Shown piece by piece: positions 52,879 through 61,063 of a DNA stretch of 64,000 nucleotides (the stretch's first letter is position 1; each line of letters opens with the position of its first letter). Origin of the DNA: Bacteroidia bacterium (GTDB lineage: Bacteria > Bacteroidota > Bacteroidia > UKL13-3); contig JALONK010000026.1 of NCBI GenBank assembly GCA_025454975.1, positions 1-64,000 on the forward strand. Reading direction: 5' to 3'. The position numbers and the translations under genes were made by a program. Below the pieces are notes generated by a model. That model did no database searches and was not told where the DNA came from. It saw nothing but the letters and a program-made list of their open reading frames with translations.

Positions 52879-54315
52879 TTAATTAACAGATTCTAATTCA
52901 TAAAGAGTCATAACCGAAGCGCGTGAAGTCCAGTTAAACCAATTTAGATGATTGGTTATCCATTGCGGATAAACCTGATATACTTTTTTATACCTGTATT
53001 TTCCATCAACTTGGCCATCTTTATTGCATCTATAACTAATAAACAAAGCCGGATTGGGTATGTTATCAGGAAGGGTTTCAATGCCAATAAAAGTTACTTG
53101 CTTCTTACCATAAAATACATTTTTTAAACCATAGTCATCATAAGGATTTGATTGTCCGCTTCCATATAAGGTAAACTTTTGGTGCGGGTATTCAAGTTCT
53201 AAATACTTCAATAAGGCAATTTCGTGCGCTGCCGGCAAAATTATATGAGGTATCAGTAATATTATATTAGCGAGAACCATAACATAGGCAATACCTTTTT
53301 TCAGGAGGTTTTTACTTAAACTATCATAAATAACAAATGCTACATAAGGCATAAAAACCATAACAGGATACATAAATCGTGTTTCTTTGTGGGCCACTAA
53401 AGTATGGCCTAGCCAAAACATCCAACCCATCAAAACCGGTAACGACCTGGGGTTACGAACACTAAAAACAATGAGTGCTGCTAAGAATAAACCACCGGGT
53501 AACCATAATCCGTCGCTAAGCAGATGCAACAGATAATAATACCATGGGTCGGTACCGTAATTTGATGCTTTATCAAGTACTATGTTTTCATAAAAATATG
53601 AATAAGGAGCAAATACCCATTGACCATAAAAATACCGGTCGCATACCACAGAAACGAAACAAACACCTAAAGCACCTAAGGCATAAACAAACACTTGTTT
53701 AACATTAAATTTATAATTGAACAGGTACCACATCACGGTTCCTGCAATTGCAAAAGCCGCTTGAAAGCGAAAGGCAAAAGCTAATCCTGCAAAAATACCG
53801 GCAGCAAAAAAGTGCTTTAATAATTTGGCTTGATTTAATTTGGAAATAAGAAGTAATAACATTGAAGCCGACAATCCTTCCGACGACCACCTTGCACCAA
53901 TATAAGGCATTACACAAAATAAATAAGAAGTTAAAACAGCAACAGGATTTTTGTGCAGTTGTAACGATTTTAAGAATCGAAACAAGGCAAAAAACAACAA
54001 GACACTGCTGAATAACCTAAAGAAAAACATTTGTGTGAAAGGATTAACTATGCCAACAGTATTAAAACCTTTAATCAAAATAGCAGTTATCAAAGGCTGA
54101 AGTGTTGGCCGCATGTGGTGATGAAACTCCCATGCCATGTCGGCCGCTTGATTTACGCCCAACAAATATCCTGCAAACTCAAGTATTTGAAAATGCTCAT
54201 CACCATGTCGGTAACCTATGCTAAAATAAGCAGTTAAAGTCCATATAAAACCGGCAAGAAGATAACTTAACGTAAGACTATTTTTAGCAATAAATAGGTT
54301 ACTCTGATTTTTCAT
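52879..54315 (-). CDS. GT-C glycosyltransferase, GT22/mannosyltransferase-like
   Basis: A 478-residue multi-pass membrane protein with about ten helices. Near the N-terminus, after helix one, stands YRHGDEHFQILEF: the His-Asp-Glu motif is the first-loop catalytic acid region of GT-C enzymes. PIGARWSSEGLSA-like (YIGARWSSEGLSASM) and HKETRFMYPVMVF are the segments characteristic of the Alg9/Alg12/PIG-B (GT22) family. Such enzymes use polyprenyl-phosphate mannose to extend a lipid-linked glycan. The substrate here is unknown. It is unusual in being embedded between an ECF sigma factor gene and the membrane/exported pair. Confidence 0.82.
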   Translation of the reverse strand: MKNQSNLFIAKNSLTLSYLLAGFIWTLTAYFSIGYRHGDEHFQILEFAGYLLGVNQAADMAWEFHHHMRPTLQPLITAILIKGFNTVGIVNPFTQMFFFRLFSSVLLFFALFRFLKSLQLHKNPVAVLTSYLFCVMPYIGARWSSEGLSASMLLLLISKLNQAKLLKHFFAAGIFAGLAFAFRFQAAFAIAGTVMWYLFNYKFNVKQVFVYALGALGVCFVSVVCDRYFYGQWVFAPYSYFYENIVLDKASNYGTDPWYYYLLHLLSDGLWLPGGLFLAALIVFSVRNPRSLPVLMGWMFWLGHTLVAHKETRFMYPVMVFMPYVAFVIYDSLSKNLLKKGIAYVMVLANIILLIPHIILPAAHEIALLKYLELEYPHQKFTLYGSGQSNPYDDYGLKNVFYGKKQVTFIGIETLPDNIPNPALFISYRCNKDGQVDGKYRYKKVYQVYPQWITNHLNWFNWTSRASVMTLYELESVN

Positions 54316-54411
54316 TCTTGCAACTTAAACAATCATAATGATTTATTCCAAACAGATATAAATAACAAGCGTAAAAAATTAATAGAAAGTGAGGTTTGAA
54401 ATTAATATGCC

Positions 54412-54963
54412 TTATGCCCTACCATAACCATAACCATAAACAGGTTGGGTTAAAATTTTCTTTAGCTTTGCTTTTGCTTTAAAGAATTGTGTTTTGCTCG
54501 TACTTTCTGAAATATCGAGCATATCTGCAATTTCCTTATGGCTGTATCCTTCAACTACGTATAAATTAAATACAGTGCGAAATCCAAGCGGCAATTGCAT
54601 GATAGCGTCCTGCAATTCTTTGGCCTCAATATGCTCAAAATGCTGAAGCGGCACATCTTCCGTAAGTTCATCAATTGGAATTAAACCGATATGGTGTTTT
54701 TTCCTAACAAACATCAAAGCTTCATTAACGGCAATTTTTTTACACCACCCATAAAATCCAAATTCATCCTTAAATTCAAAATCGCTGATGTTCTGAAAAA
54801 CTTTAAGCATGGTTTTTAACACACAATCCTCAGCTTCTGCAGTATGCACAATATAACGTTGTACAACCCTGAATAATGCCGGATAACAAGCATTAAACAC
54901 AGCTTGCTGTTCAACAGCATTACCTAATTTAAGTTGATCTACCGTGTGTTTTTGAATCTTCAT
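54412..54963 (-). CDS. ECF-type RNA polymerase sigma factor
   Basis: A 183-residue sigma-70 family protein. Region 2 is at about 20-85 (FNACYPALFRVVQRYIVH, then the -10 recognition segment DFEFKDEFGFYGWCKKIAVNEAL read in parts: FEFKDEFGFYGW and KKIAVNEAL). Region 4 is at about 115-165, with LPLGFRTVFNLYVVEGYSHKEIADML in parts (LPLGFRTVFNLY, GYSHKEIADML) as the helix-turn-helix. The length and the missing region 3 mark an ECF factor. The gene heads a minus-strand run with the GT-C gene (96 bases), membrane protein and exported protein. Its stimulus is not known. Confidence 0.9.
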   Translation of the reverse strand: MKIQKHTVDQLKLGNAVEQQAVFNACYPALFRVVQRYIVHTAEAEDCVLKTMLKVFQNISDFEFKDEFGFYGWCKKIAVNEALMFVRKKHHIGLIPIDELTEDVPLQHFEHIEAKELQDAIMQLPLGFRTVFNLYVVEGYSHKEIADMLDISESTSKTQFFKAKAKLKKILTQPVYGYGYGRA

Positions 54964-55009
54964 TACTTGGTTAATGCAAGTTATAAATAAAAAGTTGCCT
55001 CATAAGAAA

Positions 55010-55795
55010 TTATTTTTTTATTAATTGGTCACCTACACAAATTTTGCCGGTCGTTTCTACCACTACATTCATTCCAAATAGTATTTTTTGATTCACATTT
55101 CTATAAGTTGATAAAGTTGCCAGTGGCTCCTTTCCTTTAACTCCTGTAAGTTGATTTATGGTAGTAACCGTGCACCTGGCGCAAGGTTTTACTCCTTTTA
55201 ATTTCACACCATTTACTTCAAATAACCTAAGTTCATCTTCTTCATGCGGGGCAGCATTTGAAATTACCATATTAGGACGAAACCTATCCATACCAATTGG
55301 ATATTTTAGTTTTTGATTTAATAAATGTAATGATGCTTCACTTATAATTAATATTGGATAACCATCGGCTAAACTCACTTGTTCAAAGTTGTGAGCATAT
55401 TTGGTATCCACATTACGTACCGCCTCATCTGTCATAAACATCAACCGAACCTTATGTTTTAGTTGATCAGAAAACCAATCATTAATTGATGGTTCAGCAG
55501 AAATACACCGAACTTTATCATCCCAAATTTTTACTTCATGCCTTTCACCTTCATGTAATGAATAAGGTATGGTAATTCCTTGTTGTTTATAAACTACTTC
55601 AAAACCTGCTGATGTTTTATGTAAAGTAAACAAGGCTAATTCAGAAAATTGACGCTGTGAGATAAATTCCCCATGCTCATTAACCAACATGTACCTTCTA
55701 TCATTTGCAGGTCCTTTAGGGGTTATTTCCATAGAAGGAACCTCTATCCCACCCATCCCTTTTATTGGATAATAATATAAGGCTGAAACCCGCAT
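55010..55795 (-). CDS. MOSC domain protein (mARC/YcbX-like)
   Basis: A 261-residue protein with an N-terminal beta-barrel MOSC_N domain (LYYYPIKGMGGIEV at the start) and a C-terminal MOSC domain. The conserved cysteine lies in VKPCARCTVTTIN, preceded by MDRFRPNMVI. These are the marks of the mARC/YcbX group, which binds the molybdenum cofactor and reduces N-hydroxylated compounds, often with a ferredoxin or flavin partner. YcbX carries a C-terminal ferredoxin domain; this protein does not. No molybdenum cofactor genes were seen near. It is 47 bases upstream of the sigma gene, perhaps independently expressed. Confidence 0.88.
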   Translation of the reverse strand: MRVSALYYYPIKGMGGIEVPSMEITPKGPANDRRYMLVNEHGEFISQRQFSELALFTLHKTSAGFEVVYKQQGITIPYSLHEGERHEVKIWDDKVRCISAEPSINDWFSDQLKHKVRLMFMTDEAVRNVDTKYAHNFEQVSLADGYPILIISEASLHLLNQKLKYPIGMDRFRPNMVISNAAPHEEDELRLFEVNGVKLKGVKPCARCTVTTINQLTGVKGKEPLATLSTYRNVNQKILFGMNVVVETTGKICVGDQLIKK

Positions 55796-56011
55796 TTGAT
55801 ATTTAATTCAATGTAATGAACAACAAGACTAAGCCTAACTTTTGTGATGCACAAGTTATTATTTTATACAATTTGTTAAAAAAATGGAAACTGTATAACT
55901 ATTCATGGGAAATAACGACTAACCATAGTTGCTTTAAATGAAACCATTAGTGTTGATGTTGAATCATAATAAGGGTAAGTTTGATTAAATAATCAAAACG
56001 AATTAACCAGT

Positions 56012-56407
56012 ATGATAATGTCGAACCTCTTCCGGAGCAACTTATTAGTTTCAACTTTACTAATTTTTAGTTGCACAGGTACACAAGATATTGAAGGCGA
56101 ATGGCGGATAATGGCCACCTCTTCAACCGAGATTGATACGACATCAGCTTTTAAGGATTTAAATAATAAAGTAACAAACTTTGTAATGAAACCGGCAACA
56201 GTGGCTACCATTACCGTTAATTCAAAACAAATTATCCTTTATAACCAAAATGGTGATGTATTGATGAAGGAAAACTATAAGATATTTTTAACTGAAACTG
56301 ATTATTGCAAAATGCTGATAGGAAAAGATACCGCTGTTTTTTATTACCAATTGCAACCCGTAGAGTTTACTTTGGGAGGCATTACCTATTATTTAAAACA
56401 AAACTGA
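56012..56407 (+). CDS. Small lipoprotein, lipocalin-like pattern
   Basis: A 131-residue predicted lipoprotein. The signal peptide ends in LIFSC, so Cys21 would be lipidated. The mature part starts with DIEGEWRI and continues as alternating strands (VATITVNSKQIILYNQNGD, TAVFYYQLQ), which resembles small lipocalin-like proteins of Bacteroidota. No motif for a ligand was identified. The ATGs at 56012 and 56018 are both possible; both are in frame. It is a single gene between the divergent MOSC gene and a convergent XRE gene. Function is unknown. Confidence 0.6.
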   Translation: MIMSNLFRSNLLVSTLLIFSCTGTQDIEGEWRIMATSSTEIDTTSAFKDLNNKVTNFVMKPATVATITVNSKQIILYNQNGDVLMKENYKIFLTETDYCKMLIGKDTAVFYYQLQPVEFTLGGITYYLKQN

Positions 56408-56498
56408 TTATCGAAGGGTAATAATCAACATAAGCTACATTCTGCAAACCAAGGCCAACAAGAAAATCACTGAAAAAGTGTAAAAGATAAAATTGATT

Positions 56499-56792
56499 TT
56501 ATTGCTTACGTTCCAAATCACTTATCCAACTGTGCAACTCAATTAACTCTTTTAAAGTAGATTGTTGTTGTTGAATTAATACATATAACAATACTTGTAA
56601 GATGGGCACTTCAATGGCTTCCCCTATTTTTTCAAGTTTACTGACATCAATACTTGTAAATTTACCCGATTCAAATTTCGAATAATTGGCCTTCGACCAA
56701 CCAATTTGATGAGCAACCCATTCCTGTTTAATATTTTTCTTTACCCTTATTGTTTTAATTACGGAAGTAATTTCAAGATTTAAGCTTCCCAT
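56499..56792 (-). CDS. XRE-family helix-turn-helix regulator
   Basis: A 97-residue regulator with a single XRE domain: VIKTIRVKKNIKQEWVAHQI forms the first helices, and GWSKANYSKFESGK contains the recognition helix. A leucine-rich, glutamine-rich helical tail follows (about 66-97), perhaps for dimerisation. It is unlike the XRE protein at 35876 apart from the fold. It stands alone with about 250 bases upstream before the ceramidase-like gene, and no toxin or partner is adjacent. A housekeeping or stress regulatory role is possible, but the target is unknown. Confidence 0.82.
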   Translation of the reverse strand: MGSLNLEITSVIKTIRVKKNIKQEWVAHQIGWSKANYSKFESGKFTSIDVSKLEKIGEAIEVPILQVLLYVLIQQQQSTLKELIELHSWISDLERKQ

Positions 56793-57043
56793 ATAACATT
56801 CTTAGTTAATCATGAATAACTATGGGGTAAAAGGAGTTCATTTCAAAAGTACAATTTATTTTAAAGTATTTTGAAATATGATGAAATGAACATAAAGAAT
56901 AATGATATGAGCAAAAAATCATGGATTCTAGCTAACCTTACTACATCATGTAATCGCAAAAATTAGATAATGAATATTTGTTAGTGTGAAAACAAATTGT
57001 TTTTATTGAAACATCAAATCAACCTAATTGTTATTGTGTGTAA

Positions 57044-57733
57044 ATGGTAAAGATTGAGCAACAAGAAGTACCCCTTCCCGATGGGGGAATATGGTACACC
57101 GAAACTAATCCGAAAGCTTTTATAGTTGAGCCGTTTAATGCATTATCAGCAGTTATATTTATTGGCATAGCTGCATTTTGGTTTTACAAATTAGGCGGCA
57201 GGTATAAAAATATGCCCTTTTTATTCAGTGCTACTGTTTTGTTAGCCATTGGTGCAATTGGCGGAAGTATTTATCATGCTTTCAGGTATGCGGCATTTTT
57301 TATTATGATGGATTGGTTGCCAATTCTAATTTTATGTTTAATGGCTGCTTGTTATTTTTTATGGCAAAGCAGTGGCAGTTTAACTAAATCATTAGTAATA
57401 ATGGTTGGTATAATTACCGCTCAAGTTGCTATTTGGATGATTGGTAATTATAAAGACCGACACATGAATATCAACATCAATTATGCGTTGATGGGCCTCA
57501 CAATTTTAGGTCCTTTGTGGATTTATATGCGTAAAACAAAATTCAAAAATTGGTTAATGATTGTGATTGCTCTCGGTAGTTTTATCTTAGCTTTGGGTTG
57601 TCGAATTTATGATAATTACACCGACTTAAGCATTGGTACCCACTTTTTATGGCATGGCTTTGGTGCTATTGCTTGCCACCAAATGTTTAGGTACATCTAT
57701 CATAACTATTATATCACCCATCCTGCACAATAA
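57044..57733 (+). CDS. Alkaline-ceramidase-like (CREST superfamily) membrane hydrolase
   Basis: A 229-residue protein with seven likely membrane helices. It has the conserved pattern of alkaline ceramidases (CREST superfamily): the Glu-Asn motif VEPFNALS near residue 28, Ser-x-x-His in GGSIYHAF near 78, the Asp in MMDWLPI near 90, and two histidines in LWHGFGAIACHQMF near 206. These would bind zinc in the membrane. Animal and yeast members split ceramides; bacterial members have hardly been studied, and some Bacteroidota do make sphingolipids. Ceramide as substrate is therefore plausible but unproven. It lies 85 bases before mpl. Confidence 0.75.
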   Translation: MVKIEQQEVPLPDGGIWYTETNPKAFIVEPFNALSAVIFIGIAAFWFYKLGGRYKNMPFLFSATVLLAIGAIGGSIYHAFRYAAFFIMMDWLPILILCLMAACYFLWQSSGSLTKSLVIMVGIITAQVAIWMIGNYKDRHMNININYALMGLTILGPLWIYMRKTKFKNWLMIVIALGSFILALGCRIYDNYTDLSIGTHFLWHGFGAIACHQMFRYIYHNYYITHPAQ

Positions 57734-57818
57734 ACTATACCCATGCTTTAGCTTGTTTATAAATATTCTTTCCGCAGTGACGCAGGTGAAGCTAAATTGC
57801 ACTTAAATTTTCTTTAGC

Positions 57819-59153
57819 ATGCGTGTACATTTCATTTCAATTGGCGGAGCAGTAATGCATAATCTTGCACTGGCTTTACATAAAAAAGGTTATAAAGTTT
57901 CGGGGAGTGATGATGAAATTTATGAACCCGCTAAAAGCAGGTTAGCTAATGCTGGAATATTACCTGACGAAATTGGTTGGCAACCACAACTCATCACCAA
58001 CAATATTGATGCCGTTGTGTTAGGTATGCACGCCAGAAAAGATAATCCTGAATTACAAAAAGCCATAGCGTTGGGATTAAAAATATATTCATTTCCTGAG
58101 TATATGTATGAACAAACCAAAAACAAAAAACGAATTGTAGTTGGTGGAAGTCATGGTAAAACAAGCACCACGGCTATGATTTTGTTTGTATTGAAATATT
58201 ATGGGATTGATTTTGATTATTTGGTTGGTAGCCTTATCGAAGGTTTTGACACCATGGTTGGTATAAGTGAAACCTCCCAATTAGCGGTTTTTGAAGGCGA
58301 CGAATATTTGAACTCAGCTTTAGATCCTCGACCGAAATTCCATTTCTATCATACCGAAATTGGGATTATTACAGGAATTGCGTGGGACCATATTAATGTT
58401 TTTCCTACCTACGAAAATTATGTAGAACAGTTTGAAATTTTCATTAAAGATTTACCATCGAGTGGAGCTTTAATTTATTGCGCAGATGATGAAGAAGTAA
58501 AAAAAGTAAGCGAACATACACCTTGCGCTGCTCGATTAATTCCATATAATACACCTCCACATGTAGTTGAAAATGGTATCACTTACCTCCTGCTAAATGG
58601 TAATAAAATACCTCTTAAGGTTTTTGGAAATCATAATTTACAAAACATGATGGCTGCAAAATTTGCATGTATGGAGGCCGGAATAGCTGAAGAACAATTT
58701 TTTGAAGCCATACAACATTTTAAAGGGACTGCAAAACGCTTGGAAACACTTAAAGAGACTGATACTTCTATCGTATTTAGAGATTTTGCACATGCACCAA
58801 GTAAACTCAAAGCCACCGTAAATGCTGTAAAAAATCTTCATCCCGAACGAACTTTAATAGCTGCTTATGAACTACACACTTACAGTAGTTTGAATAAAGC
58901 CTTTTTACCCCACTATGCCCATACCATGCATGAAGCAGATATAAAAGCTGTGCTGTTTAGCAAGCACGCCTTAACGATGAAAAAAATGCCAATGCTTGAT
59001 GAACATGAAGTGGCACAAGCTTTTGGTGATGGGGTGCAAGTATTTACAGATAAAGATGAGCTTAAACTGTTCATCAACAAACATTACAGTGGTAAAGAAA
59101 ACATCTTATTAATGAGCAGTGGTACATTTGATGGTATGCCAACAGATTTTTAA
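57819..59153 (+). CDS. mpl: UDP-N-acetylmuramate:tripeptide ligase (Mpl)
   Basis: A 444-residue Mur ligase of the murein recycling type. It joins the recycled L-Ala-gamma-D-Glu-meso-diaminopimelate tripeptide to UDP-N-acetylmuramate. The N-terminus MRVHFISIGGAVMHNLALAL is the Mpl form; MurC has GIGGIGMSG instead. The ATP site is VGGSHGKTSTTAM. FEGDEYLNSALDPRPKF, AWDHINVFPT and FAHAPSKLKATV follow in order. The length fits Mpl. No other recycling genes lie beside it. It ends 12 bases before the convergent cyclo-ligase gene, with no clear terminator. Confidence 0.88.
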   Translation: MRVHFISIGGAVMHNLALALHKKGYKVSGSDDEIYEPAKSRLANAGILPDEIGWQPQLITNNIDAVVLGMHARKDNPELQKAIALGLKIYSFPEYMYEQTKNKKRIVVGGSHGKTSTTAMILFVLKYYGIDFDYLVGSLIEGFDTMVGISETSQLAVFEGDEYLNSALDPRPKFHFYHTEIGIITGIAWDHINVFPTYENYVEQFEIFIKDLPSSGALIYCADDEEVKKVSEHTPCAARLIPYNTPPHVVENGITYLLLNGNKIPLKVFGNHNLQNMMAAKFACMEAGIAEEQFFEAIQHFKGTAKRLETLKETDTSIVFRDFAHAPSKLKATVNAVKNLHPERTLIAAYELHTYSSLNKAFLPHYAHTMHEADIKAVLFSKHALTMKKMPMLDEHEVAQAFGDGVQVFTDKDELKLFINKHYSGKENILLMSSGTFDGMPTDF

Positions 59154-59165
59154 TAAAATGTTCTC

Positions 59166-59708
59166 TTAATCATTTGCCACAATTACCTGTTTTACTTTAT
59201 AATCATGCGGTTCAACAGGGATAGTTTCTAAATATTGAAATGGATAACTCAGACCAACTGAATGTGAACCTATGCAGTTCGATAGAAAAGCATCATAATA
59301 ACCGCCACCATAGCCCAATCTAAAACCATGATAATCGTATGCTAAAGCAGGTACTATTATCATATCTGGAGTGTTATTAAACTCAATTGTTTGCGATGGA
59401 TGTTGAGTTCCAAAGAGTCCCTTTTCTAAAAATTGTAAATCCTTTAAGATAACATGTTTTAATTGGCGTTTGGGTAAAGTAACCGGACAAATTACGATGA
59501 TTGAATGGGACAAAAGCCATTCAATAAATTTAAAAATATCAGGCTCACCTCGCATTGGTAAAAACACATGAACACTCTTCGGATTTTGTTGAGTTACCAG
59601 CCTAACTAATGAATCATTAAACTGTTGGTCATACCTGTTTTTTTGGTATAAAGGCAATTGGTTGCGTTGCAAAAGCATTTGGCGTCGTAACATTTGTTTT
59701 GCATTCAT
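59166..59708 (-). CDS. 5-formyltetrahydrofolate cyclo-ligase
   Basis: A 180-residue enzyme that converts 5-formyltetrahydrofolate to 5,10-methenyltetrahydrofolate with ATP. The ATP-binding signature FRLGYGGGYYDAFL lies near residue 130 and is preceded by MIIVPALAYDYHG; PMRGEPDIFKFIEWLL is the middle motif. The length is normal for the family. On the minus strand TATATTTG ends seven bases before the ATG, an exact promoter -7 element, so it probably has its own start. The upstream metallochaperone gene ends 39 bases away. Confidence 0.92.
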   Translation of the reverse strand: MNAKQMLRRQMLLQRNQLPLYQKNRYDQQFNDSLVRLVTQQNPKSVHVFLPMRGEPDIFKFIEWLLSHSIIVICPVTLPKRQLKHVILKDLQFLEKGLFGTQHPSQTIEFNNTPDMIIVPALAYDYHGFRLGYGGGYYDAFLSNCIGSHSVGLSYPFQYLETIPVEPHDYKVKQVIVAND

Positions 59709-59715
59709 GTTAAAA

Positions 59716-59723
59716 CAAATATA
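59716..59723 (-). promoter_or_regulatory. Candidate -7 promoter element (TATATTTG)
   Basis: On the minus strand TATATTTG ends seven bases before the cyclo-ligase ATG. The same word and spacing precede mtaB, which supports the reading as a promoter with almost no leader. Confidence 0.45.
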
Positions 59724-59747
59724 CTGTTCCCTAATAAGTAGTTGATA

Positions 59748-60956
59748 CTAATAATTTGCAAATGGATCATTTACAAACTGCTTTTTCTCATAAAGGTACA
59801 TTTCTGATTCGTCCAGTAAACAAGCATTCAAATCGGCATGAAGTTTATCTGTGTTAATGTGCTGACCAATAAAAACTAATTCATTCAACCGATCACCCCA
59901 AGTTTTATCCCATTTATTTAAAATGTATGCTTTATTTTCAATAAAGGATGGTAAACTATTTCTTTCAATTTCAGGAATAGAACACCACCAAACGCCCGCT
60001 TTTTCTATTCGTGCCGAACCTCCGGCTTGTGAAAAGTTAAAAGCATCGTCAGGCCTTGATGCTATCCAAAAAAGTCCTTTCGCTCTAATTATTGTAGATG
60101 GATATACCTCTTGTAAAAAATGCCATAAACGTTGAGGGTGAAATGGTCGGTGACTCCTATAAACAGTTGAGCCTATACCATATTCATCAGTTTCAGGCAC
60201 ATGCACTTCAGCTTCTAATTCTTTTTGCCAGCCCGCAGAAGTTTCGGCGGTATTAAAATCAAACAAGCGCGTATGTAAAAGTTCCTGTAAATCAACTTTC
60301 GAAAAAGAAGTAGTTATAAATTTTGCTCCGGGATTTAAGCGTTTAATAGCTGAAGTTAACAATCCTAAAGTACCTTTATCAACTAAATCAGCTTTGTTTA
60401 AGATTATAATATTGGCGAACTCAATTTGATCGGTTATTAAGTTCACAATGGTACGTTCATCACCTTCCATATTGGTAAGTTCACGGTCAATTAAGCGCTC
60501 ATTTGTACCAAAATCTTTCATGAAATTATAAGCATCAACAACTGTTACCATTGCATCAATATAACTGAACGCCGATAAATCAATTCCCGTGGTTTCATCA
60601 ACATAACTAAAAGTTTGTGCTACCGGAATTGGTTCGCTGATCCCGGTACTTTCAATAATCAAATAATCAAACCTTCCTTCTAAGGCTAACTTTTTAACCT
60701 CATCTATCAAATCACCACGTAAGGTACAGCAAATACAACCATTGCTCATTTCCACCAGTTTTTCTTCTGTACGAGATAAGGTATTTCCTTGTTTAATCAA
60801 TCCTGCATCAATATTTACCTCGCTCATATCATTTACTATAACTGCAACCTTTAAGCCTTGTTTGTTGTGCAAAATATGATTTAACAAGGTTGTTTTACCT
60901 GCCCCAAGAAAACCACTTAATACGGTTACCGGTAATTTTTTTGCTGATGCATTCAT
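59748..60956 (-). CDS. COG0523 (CobW/ZigA-type) GTPase, zinc metallochaperone-like
   Basis: A 402-residue G3E GTPase. Walker A is GFLGAGKTT, followed by [15 protein letters not shown]. The metal site [12 protein letters not shown] is a CxCC motif. [15 protein letters not shown] and NKADLVD complete the nucleotide site. A C-terminal CobW_C domain ends with ...[10 protein letters not shown]. The [10 protein letters not shown] wording places it in the ZigA/YciC-like subgroup, which delivers zinc under zinc shortage. A TTG at 60966-60968 would add four residues; ATG 60954-60956 is preferred. Directly upstream lies a 41-base perfect palindrome, the probable operator of a Fur-family repressor. Confidence 0.88.
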   Translation of the reverse strand: MNASAKKLPVTVLSGFLGAGKTTLLNHILHNKQGLKVAVIVNDMSEVNIDAGLIKQGNTLSRTEEKLVEMSNGCICCTLRGDLIDEVKKLALEGRFDYLIIESTGISEPIPVAQTFSYVDETTGIDLSAFSYIDAMVTVVDAYNFMKDFGTNERLIDRELTNMEGDERTIVNLITDQIEFANIIILNKADLVDKGTLGLLTSAIKRLNPGAKFITTSFSKVDLQELLHTRLFDFNTAETSAGWQKELEAEVHVPETDEYGIGSTVYRSHRPFHPQRLWHFLQEVYPSTIIRAKGLFWIASRPDDAFNFSQAGGSARIEKAGVWWCSIPEIERNSLPSFIENKAYILNKWDKTWGDRLNELVFIGQHINTDKLHADLNACLLDESEMYLYEKKQFVNDPFANY

Positions 60957-60991
60957 AAGTTTCTTCAATTAAAATAGAATGCAATGATAAA

Positions 60992-61032
60992 TAATATTTT
61001 TAAATGCAACAATGTTGCATTTAAAAATATTA
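60992..61032. promoter_or_regulatory. 41-base perfect palindrome, likely Fur-family (Zur-like) operator
   Basis: The arm TAATATTTTTAAATGCAAC (60992-61010) is mirrored exactly by GTTGCATTTAAAAATATTA (61014-61032) around AAT. The core TGCAAC-AAT-GTTGCA has the size and symmetry of a Fur-family operator. It starts 36 bases before the ATG of the zinc-chaperone-like gene and would cover its promoter. It lies also just after the GH13 gene, but has no T-run and does not look like a terminator. Confidence 0.65.
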
Positions 61033-61063
61033 CATTAAGATAATAATGGAGAAATACACTTAA

